DNA from: an uncultured Desulfovibrio sp.
GTDB lineage: Bacteria > Desulfobacterota > Desulfovibrionia > Desulfovibrionales > Desulfovibrionaceae
Length of the DNA: 12,337 nucleotides
NCBI GenBank assembly: GCA_900550745.1
Contig: URTO01000021.1
Span: forward strand, 1-12,337
Reading direction: 5' to 3'
Shown here: positions 7,187 through 12,337 of the stretch, in pieces
How the letters are laid out: each line of letters begins with the position of its first letter
Numbering within the stretch: the first letter of the stretch is position 1
The notes under the pieces: model-generated
Seen by the model: only the letters and a program-made list of their open reading frames with translations
Told to the model about the DNA's origin: nothing
Database searches by the model: none
Position numbers and translations under genes: made by a program

Positions 7187-7939
7187 ATGCTGACATCATC
7201 ACAAAAAGTTTTCGACGTTCTGGAATTCCTCTGCGCCAACGGCCCACACAAGGCCCTTGAGGTGAGCAAGGCCCTGTCTCTGCAAAAGAGCTCGGTGCAC
7301 CGCTTCCTCAACAGCCTCATCGAGTTCGGCTATGTCCGCAAGGACGACCAGACGGGGCTTTTTTCGGTGACGCTCAAGGTGGTGCAGCTCGGCGCCATGG
7401 TGAGCAGCAAGATCGACATGGTGGAAACCGGAAGATCGTATATGCGGGAACTTGTGGCCATGTTCGAGCAGGCCACGGTCAGTTTCGCCACGTTCATGGA
7501 CAAGCAGGTGCTCGTCCTGCGCCGCGAATACCCCCGCAACTGCGTCACGCGCATCGATCTGAGCCAGCAGCTCCCCGCCTACTGCACGGGGCTCGGCAAG
7601 GCTCTCCTCTCGACGAAAAGCGAAGAGGAAATCGACGAATACATCGCCACCGTCCCGCGGACGGCCTATACCCTGCATACCCTGACGGACGGGGAACGCC
7701 TCAAGCAAGACCTGATCGACGCCAAGGAAAAGGGATACGCCGAGGATATCTCCGAAATCAGCGACTCGCTCCACTGTGTCGCCGTGCCCATCCTTACCCC
7801 GCACGGCGGGCTCTGGGCCATCAGCCTTTCGGGGCATTGTTCCGTCATCCGCGGGTACGGTGTGGAAAACATCGTGAAGCATCTGAAAAAGGCCGTCTGG
7901 GATATGACCTCAGGCTATTCCGCCGCGCCCGTCGCCTGA
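7187..7939 (+). CDS. IclR-family transcriptional regulator
   Basis: DNA-binding regulator of 250 aa, the typical IclR length. An N-terminal winged helix-turn-helix (about 3-60) includes the helix SLQKSSVHRFLNSLIEFGYV and the wing with GLFSVTLKVVQLG. The C-terminal effector-binding domain (about 75-245) shows the conserved LPAYCTGLGKALLS and GYAEDISEISDSLHCVAVPI blocks, ending with a GLWAISLSG strand. The start at 7187 is chosen because the family N-terminus begins there and GGAG (7177-7180) is 6 bp upstream; the reading frame stays open further upstream but that part is low-complexity Gly/Arg/Pro. IclR proteins usually control neighbouring catabolic genes and bind a small aromatic or organic acid. 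Here the candidates are the ior/ligase genes (operator candidate at 65-89) and the flanking amidohydrolases. The effector cannot be predicted. Confidence 0.92.
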   Translation: MLTSSQKVFDVLEFLCANGPHKALEVSKALSLQKSSVHRFLNSLIEFGYVRKDDQTGLFSVTLKVVQLGAMVSSKIDMVETGRSYMRELVAMFEQATVSFATFMDKQVLVLRREYPRNCVTRIDLSQQLPAYCTGLGKALLSTKSEEEIDEYIATVPRTAYTLHTLTDGERLKQDLIDAKEKGYAEDISEISDSLHCVAVPILTPHGGLWAISLSGHCSVIRGYGVENIVKHLKKAVWDMTSGYSAAPVA

Positions 7940-8250
7940 CCCGCCGGATCGCCCATGCCCGGCAAAGGGCCTCCTGCATCCGAGGGCCTCGGTCGCCTTG
8001 GGATTGCCCGCGCCCCCGGCAAAAGGCCCCCGTTCAGGGCGTGCCCGCCGCTCCGCCGCGAGGCATCCGGGGTTCCCGCAATGCCCTTGCCGGAGGCCCC
8101 TCCGGGGACGGCATGAAGCGGCAAGGCGGAACCGCCCCACCTCTCGGCGGAACCCCTTCGGGGGCGGCATGAGGGGCGGCTCCCGCCAACGGGAGGGGGA
8201 AGCCATCAGGCCGCCGGACAAGGCAGGGGGTGCTTCACTGGGGACACGCC
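7940..8250. other. Non-coding spacer of 311 bp with several GC-rich hairpins
   Basis: No supported gene or clear promoter. Three compact inverted repeats are visible: CCGGAGG/CCTCCGG (8090-8105, two-base loop), CCCC-TTCG-GGGG (8153-8164, a stable UUCG-type tetraloop) and CTCCCG-CCAA-CGGGAG (8180-8195). None is followed by a T-run, so they are not scored as ordinary terminators, though one or more may end the IclR transcript or process the hydantoinase leader. Short related phrases recur (GGCAAAGGGCC and GGCAAAAGGCC; GGGACGGCATGA and GGGGCGGCATGA). Confidence 0.4.
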
Positions 8251-9624
8251 ATGAGTACGACTCTGATCACAAACGGCATCGTCGTTGATGCCGGAACCAT
8301 GCGCCCGCTGGACATCCTCATTTCCGGGGAACGGGTGGAAAGCCTCCTCCCGCGCGGCTCCGAAGTGCGGGCAGACCGGGTCATCGACGCCTCCGGGCGC
8401 TACGTGCTGCCCGGCATCATCGACGCGCACAACCACCCCGTCTATGCCGACCGCATCGACCGCCTTTCGCGGGCGGCCCTGTCCGGCGGCGTCACCACCG
8501 TCATCCCCTACATCGGGGCCGTCGCCGCATGGGGCAAACAGGGCGGGCTGGTTCAGGCCATCGACGACTTCATCAAGGAAGGGGAAAACGGGTCCTGCAT
8601 CGACTTCGGGCTGCACTGCACCCTGACCGCCAACGTCATGGAGGAGGCCGACAGAGCCATCCCCGAACTGGCCACGCGCGGGGTCATTTCCTTCAAGGCG
8701 TTCACATCCTATAGGAAGCGGGGCATGAAACTGGAGGACGACCAGATCCTGCACCTCATGGAACTGGTCGCGCGCGAAAAGGCCCTCCTCGCCTTCCATG
8801 CGGAAAACGATGCCATCCTTGAGCATTTGGAAGCCAAGGCCGTTGCCGAGGGGCGCGAGCATCCCCGCGACTACCCCGCGACGCACCCCAACATTTCCGA
8901 GGCCGAGGCCATCTTCCGCGTGCTTTCGCTGGCCTCTGTCGCGGGCTGCAACATCTACCTGCCGCATGTCACCTGCAAGGAATCCCTCGAAGCCATCAGG
9001 CTGTTCAGGAAGTGGGGCACAGTGCCCACGCTTTTCGCCGAAACCTGTCCCCACTATCTGACGCTGGACGACAGCCAGCTTGCGCTGCGCGGCAACCTCG
9101 CCAAGATGTCCCCTCCACTGCGCAAGGAGGCAGACCGCGAGGCGCTCTGGGAAGCGATCCGCAACGACGAAATACAGGTTGTCGCCTCCGACGCGGCGGG
9201 GCACGCCACCGCCGCCAACGAACCGCTCTTTGCCGAAACCTTCCGGGCCCCGCACGGCGCGCCCGGCGTGGATACGCTTTTCTGCGTCACGTGGAACGAG
9301 GGGATCGCCAAGGGCCGCATCACCATTCCCGGCCTTGTGCGGCTCCTGTGCGAAAACCCCGCGAAATGCTTCGGCCTGTACCCCAGAAAGGGAACCCTCC
9401 TCCCCGGATCGGATGCGGACGTGGTCATCGTCGATCCCGGCGAAGGCTGGATCATCCCCGACAGGAACGAGCACATGGCCGTGGACTACAGTCTGTTCGC
9501 GGGCATGGGCTGCCTCGGCAGGCATCGCACCGTGCTGCTGCGCGGCGCGGTCGCCTATCAGGACGGAAAAATCCTTGACGACGCCCGGCGCGGCGTTTTC
9601 CTGCGCGGCAGCCTGCCCGCCTAA
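8251..9624 (+). CDS. Dihydropyrimidinase/hydantoinase-type cyclic amidohydrolase
   Basis: Binuclear-metal cyclic amidohydrolase of 457 aa that opens cyclic imides/ureides (hydantoins, dihydropyrimidines, allantoin-like rings) to N-carbamoyl products. His60 and His62 lie in IIDAHNHP, the likely carboxylated Lys149 in SFKAF, His183 in AFHAEND, His239 in YLPHVTC and Asp314 in ASDAAGH, in the family order. The C-terminus returns to the small beta-sandwich (GTLLPGSDADVVIVDP). The usual SDHAPH motif reads SDAAGH here, a divergence near the metal Asp. The ATG at 8251 is preferred because GGGGA (8240-8244) lies 6 bp upstream and MSTTLITNG is the family-like N-terminus; a GTG at 8230 in frame is the alternative. 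No carbamoylase follows in the window. D-hydantoinase would fit the D-amino-acid theme, but the substrate cannot be read from sequence; allantoinase is a less likely reading. Confidence 0.88.
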   Translation: MSTTLITNGIVVDAGTMRPLDILISGERVESLLPRGSEVRADRVIDASGRYVLPGIIDAHNHPVYADRIDRLSRAALSGGVTTVIPYIGAVAAWGKQGGLVQAIDDFIKEGENGSCIDFGLHCTLTANVMEEADRAIPELATRGVISFKAFTSYRKRGMKLEDDQILHLMELVAREKALLAFHAENDAILEHLEAKAVAEGREHPRDYPATHPNISEAEAIFRVLSLASVAGCNIYLPHVTCKESLEAIRLFRKWGTVPTLFAETCPHYLTLDDSQLALRGNLAKMSPPLRKEADREALWEAIRNDEIQVVASDAAGHATAANEPLFAETFRAPHGAPGVDTLFCVTWNEGIAKGRITIPGLVRLLCENPAKCFGLYPRKGTLLPGSDADVVIVDPGEGWIIPDRNEHMAVDYSLFAGMGCLGRHRTVLLRGAVAYQDGKILDDARRGVFLRGSLPA

Positions 9625-9660
9625 CGGAGCAAGGCCGCCGATAGGAACCGGCATCGACGG

Positions 9661-9703
9661 CAGGGGGCCAAGGCTGGTGGAATCCGTCCAGCCTTGACCC
9701 CTG
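9661..9703 (+). terminator. Strong hairpin after the hydantoinase gene, possible terminator
   Basis: CAGGGG + CAAGGCTGG (9661-9677, with a small bulge) pairs with CCAGCCTTG + CCCCTG (9688-9703) around a 10-base loop, 36 bp after the stop codon at 9624. The stem is 15 bp. There is no T-run after it, so an intrinsic terminator is only possible; it may instead be an RNA 3'-end structure. Confidence 0.4.
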
Positions 9704-10117
9704 ACTGCATCGTCCCCACCGTCCCAAAGCTGGGAAGGCTGTCTTGGAAAACTTGGCCCCTTGCCCGCCCCTCCGAATCCAAGCCGCTCGGCGTCGGCGT
9801 GCGTTTGGCCCCTTGCCTGCAATCGCCCTCCAGCCCGGAGGCGATGAACAACACTTTCAGCAATGAAAAAGGAGGCTGTGTTATAGAAAGTGGTTGATAC
9901 TTTTTCCCCTGAAACTCCAAAGGAATAACCGACAGAATGCCTTAGCCGTGGAGCCCGCCAAGGGGAAAACTGGAAAAAAGCTGTATTTTCACCGCACTGT
10001 GAAGCTGAAACAACCACATACTAACAGGGCCAAAAAGGAAGCAGCCTGCCCCACAACGCAAAGGCGCTGCCGCGATGCCTTCCTACGGCAGATAACGGCT
10101 CAGAGCCCGGCGTGCCT
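9704..10117. other. Non-coding stretch with an AT-richer segment, no gene recognised
   Basis: Between the convergent hydantoinase and acetyltransferase genes I see no supported coding sequence. Visible: a palindrome ATCGCCCTCC/GGAGGCGAT (9822-9845); an imperfect inverted repeat of AACAACACTTTC (9847-9858) with GAAAGTGGTTG (9886-9896); and an AT-richer block at about 9847-10030 whose composition contrasts with its surroundings. The block could be a worn insertion remnant, but no transposase fragment or clear ends were recognised. Confidence 0.3.
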
Positions 10118-10594
10118 TCAGGCACTGTCCGCATCCAGATGGCGCATCACCGCCACTTCGTCGCAGTCGGGAAAGCGGGGACAGTTCGCACAGACGATCC
10201 AGACGCGCTGGGGCAGCAGATCCTTGCTTACCACACAAAAGCCGTTCCGCTCGAAAAAGCGCACCTGATACGTCAGCGCGAATACCCGGTCGATGCCTAT
10301 CCTGCGGGCGTCCTTACAGCACTCATCCACAAGGATGTTGCCGAACCCGTTACCCCGCCACGGCTTGGCAATGGCGAGGGAGCGAACTTCCGCCAAGTTT
10401 TCCCAAATCACCGCCAGCGCCGCGCAGCCGATGAATTCTCCGTCGCCGGTTTCCAAGATGCGGAAATCCCTGATCTGACCGTATAGGTTCGACAGCGAAC
10501 GCGGCAGCAGCAGGCCCTCAGCCGAACATTCCATGAGCAATCCGTGGATCTTTTTCGCATCGCACATCCGCGCGGGACGCAAGACTGGCTGCAT
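10118..10594 (-). CDS. Short ArgA-type GNAT N-acetyltransferase
   Basis: GNAT-fold acetyltransferase of 158 aa resembling the stand-alone acetyltransferase form of N-acetylglutamate synthase, which transfers acetyl from acetyl-CoA to glutamate as the first arginine-biosynthesis step. The acetyl-CoA loop is RGNGFG (80-85), after the strand EVRSLAIA. FALTYQVRFFERNGF (105-119) and DLLPQRVW (125-132) match the ArgA-type C-terminal half. Cys135, Cys138 and Cys144 form a small cluster (CANCPRFPDC) also seen in short ArgA proteins. The start at 10594 is chosen because the fold begins there and AGGAG lies 9 bp upstream on this strand; the open frame continues further upstream without protein-like sequence. 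A GTGCC-TTCA-GGCAC hairpin (10112-10125) overlaps the stop codon. It has no obvious functional link to its neighbours. A general GNAT with another substrate remains possible. Confidence 0.78.
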   Translation of the reverse strand: MQPVLRPARMCDAKKIHGLLMECSAEGLLLPRSLSNLYGQIRDFRILETGDGEFIGCAALAVIWENLAEVRSLAIAKPWRGNGFGNILVDECCKDARRIGIDRVFALTYQVRFFERNGFCVVSKDLLPQRVWIVCANCPRFPDCDEVAVMRHLDADSA

Positions 10595-11281
10595 GATACA
10601 GAGCTCCTCTCCCAAAAAGCGATTCAACAAAAAGGGTGGCCCCATCCCGGACAAACCGGAAGCCCTTGGGCCTCCCCTGCGGCGGTTCCGATCTCCGAGT
10701 CCGCCATCCACACCGCGCCGCTGAAGGCCTTCGGCCCCCCTCCGCCTTTCGATTGAAACTACCCGGAATGATGTACCTGTTTTTGCCGACAGCCACAACA
10801 TCCGGTATCGCTGATCCGCCTTTTCCCTGCGGGATTGGGCAACGCACGCCTTGGGGCCAACCGCAGCCGGGATGCGGCACCCGGCGCAAGGGCCGCCATG
10901 CAGAGCGGGAGGAACCGAGAGGGAATGGGATAGCCCCCTGCGGCAAGGGGCCGCCCCATCCGGCCGATCCCCGCGCGAAAAGTCTGTGATGGGGCCTCCG
11001 GCGGCAATGGGCTGCCGCCCCTTGACCCTGCCCGGTGGGGCAAGCGCCCCCCCGGACCCCCGCATATGTGATCCGCTCCAACACGAAAGAGGGGGTACCT
11101 TTGACAGGGAAAAACAATCCCCAAAAGATACCGTTCATTCTCCCGCCTGAGATGAGGGATTCGATAAGAACGAAAGTCTTGGGAAGGTGGGAGGAGGGGG
11201 TTCGGGGGAGGAGGGAGGAAGCCCTTCTTCAGAAGGGTTTCCTCCCTCCTCCCCGGCATATCTTACCTCCGCCCCTTCACC
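10595..11281. other. 687-bp non-coding region between two minus-strand genes
   Basis: No credible gene. Open frames in it are low-complexity and lack ribosome binding sites or family resemblance. Recognisable structures are hairpins: GCGGC/GCCGC (10940-10954), GGCGGCA/TGCCGCC (11000-11019, six-base loop), and the large one at 11205-11254 listed separately. The first two share a similar surrounding phrase (GCGGCAAGGGG and GCGGCAATGGG, each followed by a GCCGCCCC run), suggesting a degenerate intergenic repeat. No promoter for the acetyltransferase gene was firmly identified. Confidence 0.4.
11205..11254 (-). terminator. 24-bp near-perfect purine/pyrimidine hairpin downstream of the LysR gene
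   Basis: Left arm 11205-11228 starts with a G/A-only run and ends CCCTTCT; right arm 11231-11254 starts AGAAGGG and ends in a C/T-only run. They pair over 24 positions with one mismatch (a G opposite T), leaving a two-base loop (TC). It lies 28 bp beyond the LysR stop on the minus strand, where a transcript end is expected. The outer part of the stem is all purine on one strand, so it could also extrude as a cruciform or form a triplex. There is no clear T-run, so the mode of termination is uncertain. Confidence 0.5.
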
Positions 11282-12226
11282 TCAAAGAGTCTCATTGCCG
11301 TACGGCTTTGAATGGCGGGCCTTCTCCAAAATCCAGTCATGGAACAGCCGGACTTTGGGCCGCTGGATGCCTTTGTGCGTGGACACCACATAATAGGTCT
11401 GCGGTGCGGGGAAAACCAAATTGAAGGGTACGATGAGCTCTTTTTTTTGCAGGGCATCCCTGACCAGCCACTCGCGGCCGAGCGCGACGCCGAGCCCTTG
11501 CTTTGCCGCTATCGCGGTCAATTCGGCACGGTCGAAACTGTAGCCCGATTGGAGCGGCAGCCCCGTAATCCCTGCCCAGTTCGCCCATATCTCCCACCCC
11601 GCATAAAACGGCGTGTTCGCGGCCTCAGGATGCTCATGGATCAACTCACAGTTGCGCAACGCTTCGGGGTTCTCGATCAAATCATGCTCCCGCGCATAAT
11701 GCTGGGAACACACGGGCAGCAAGTTGTCCCGCAGGAGCGGCGTCGCGTGCAGCCCGTCGGTAATCGAATCGCCGCAATAGATCGCCACATCCGCATTGTT
11801 CTCTTCGTTCTCATAGCTGATGAGGTCGTTGCCGCTGCGTATGTGGAGGGAGATGTTGGGATGCTCACGCTGAAATTCCGGCAGCAACGGCAGCAGCCAG
11901 CAACCGGCGATGGAAGGGGCGCAGGCAATGACGAGAGCCCCCTGCAGCTCTGCCTCCTGAATATTTCTGATGGCTTCGTGGATCTGCTTGAGGCTGGCGT
12001 CCAGCGCGCCGTACAGCGTCTTTCCTTCTTCGGTCAGAATGATCTTGCGCGTCAGGCGATGGAAGAGCGGGAACCCCAGTTCCTGCTCAAGACAACGTAT
12101 TCTATGGCTCACCGCGCTCTGGGTGATGCAGAGTTCCTCGGCCGCCTTCGTAAAGCTCATGTGCTTGGCTACCGCCGTGAACGAATACAGGAATTGCCCG
12201 GACACTTGGAGTTTGTTCTGGTTCAT
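11282..12226 (-). CDS. LysR-family regulator, DsdC-like
   Basis: LysR-type transcriptional regulator of 314 aa. The winged helix-turn-helix (about 12-70) contains MSFTKAAEELCITQSAVSHR followed by RCLEQELGFPLFHR. The effector domain (about 95-305) resembles E. coli DsdC in several blocks: APSIAGCWLLP (103-113), SGNDLI (131-136), LLPVCSQHYA (169-178) and FDRAELTAIAA followed by GVALGREWLV (231-255). DsdC activates D-serine transport and deamination genes in response to D-serine, so a D-amino acid effector is plausible here, but GcvA-type relatives share much of this. The ATG at 12226 has only a weak GAG before it. Regulators of this class are usually transcribed away from their target, which would lie to the right of the window. 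Confidence 0.85.
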   Translation of the reverse strand: MNQNKLQVSGQFLYSFTAVAKHMSFTKAAEELCITQSAVSHRIRCLEQELGFPLFHRLTRKIILTEEGKTLYGALDASLKQIHEAIRNIQEAELQGALVIACAPSIAGCWLLPLLPEFQREHPNISLHIRSGNDLISYENEENNADVAIYCGDSITDGLHATPLLRDNLLPVCSQHYAREHDLIENPEALRNCELIHEHPEAANTPFYAGWEIWANWAGITGLPLQSGYSFDRAELTAIAAKQGLGVALGREWLVRDALQKKELIVPFNLVFPAPQTYYVVSTHKGIQRPKVRLFHDWILEKARHSKPYGNETL

Positions 12227-12264
12227 GCATTAATCTCATGAATGGGCGGATAAAGATTTTGCGT

Positions 12265-12293
12265 TTGATAGAATTATCACATTCTTCTATACC
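12265..12293 (+). promoter_or_regulatory. Candidate promoter directed out of the window, divergent to the LysR gene
   Basis: TTGATA (12265-12270), a 17-bp spacer and TATACC (12288-12293) form a sigma70-like promoter reading rightward, away from the LysR gene. It implies a divergently transcribed target gene beyond 12337. Confidence 0.45.
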
Positions 12294-12315
12294 GTAATCA
12301 TAAGATTAGAAGAAT
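12281..12315. promoter_or_regulatory. Inverted repeat upstream of the LysR gene, candidate operator
   Basis: ATTCTTCTA (12281-12289) and TAGAAGAAT (12307-12315) are perfect 9-bp inverted repeats with a 17-bp spacer. Inside is a second pair, TAATC (12295-12299) and GATTA (12304-12308). A shorter pair with the same 17-bp gap, AATCT (12232-12236) and AGATT (12254-12258), lies closer to the LysR start. LysR proteins bind dyads in such divergent regions. The repeat overlaps the -10 box of the promoter at 12265-12293, so it could serve repression or autoregulation. Confidence 0.45.
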
Positions 12316-12337
12316 CCATAGATAACCAACCCTTTTC

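Noticed and set aside
8206..10017. Minus-strand open frame of 603 codons opposite the hydantoinase gene and its downstream spacer
   Set aside because: Low-complexity translation with no recognisable domain; the plus-strand gene is well supported.
10595..11065. Upstream extension of the acetyltransferase frame
   Set aside because: No protein-like sequence; AGGAG and the GNAT fold begin at 10594.
11312..12241. Plus-strand open frame opposite the LysR gene
   Set aside because: The minus-strand frame gives a full LysR protein; this one has no family resemblance.

Overview
The window is GC-rich (GC-biased third codon positions, with AT-rich stretches only in a few spacers). It carries the gene set of an amino-acid-degrading anaerobe: an oxygen-sensitive indolepyruvate/2-oxoacid:ferredoxin oxidoreductase beside an ADP-forming acyl-CoA ligase. 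Together with the short, Cys-tailed ArgA-type acetyltransferase, this suggests a Desulfovibrionaceae-like organism (Bilophila/Desulfovibrio type). That placement is inferred from gene content and style, not from a marker gene.

Layout. Positions 1-163 hold a good sigma70-type promoter and an inverted-repeat operator candidate. Then follow, all on the + strand: a fused ADP-forming acyl-CoA synthetase (164-2359), iorA (2379-4151), iorB (4276-4863), an N-acyl-D-amino-acid deacylase (5157-6737), an IclR-family regulator (7187-7939) and a dihydropyrimidinase/hydantoinase-type amidohydrolase (8251-9624). After a 493-bp non-coding stretch, two genes lie on the - strand: a short ArgA-like GNAT acetyltransferase (10118-10594) and a DsdC-like LysR regulator (11282-12226), separated by 687 bp without a credible gene. 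The last 110 bp are the LysR upstream region, with an inverted repeat and a promoter candidate pointing out of the window to the right.

How the genes may work together (inference). The two amidohydrolases would release amino acids from N-acylated or cyclic (hydantoin/dihydropyrimidine) precursors. A deaminating or transaminating step, not in this window, would give 2-oxoacids. IorAB would oxidise arylpyruvates to aryl-acyl-CoA with reduced ferredoxin, and the ADP-forming ligase would recover ATP from the CoA ester. The IclR protein is the likely local regulator. The DsdC-like regulator hints that D-amino acids are the theme, since DsdC of E. coli senses D-serine.

The most unusual structure is a pair of related 107- and 110-bp fold-back elements (4152-4258 and 4864-4973) bracketing iorB. 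They share terminal inverted repeats and CTAG/CTAA flanks, and each sits immediately after the TAG stop codon of the gene before it. They look like non-autonomous MITE-type insertions that split a once-compact iorA-iorB operon without breaking a reading frame or the iorB ribosome binding site.
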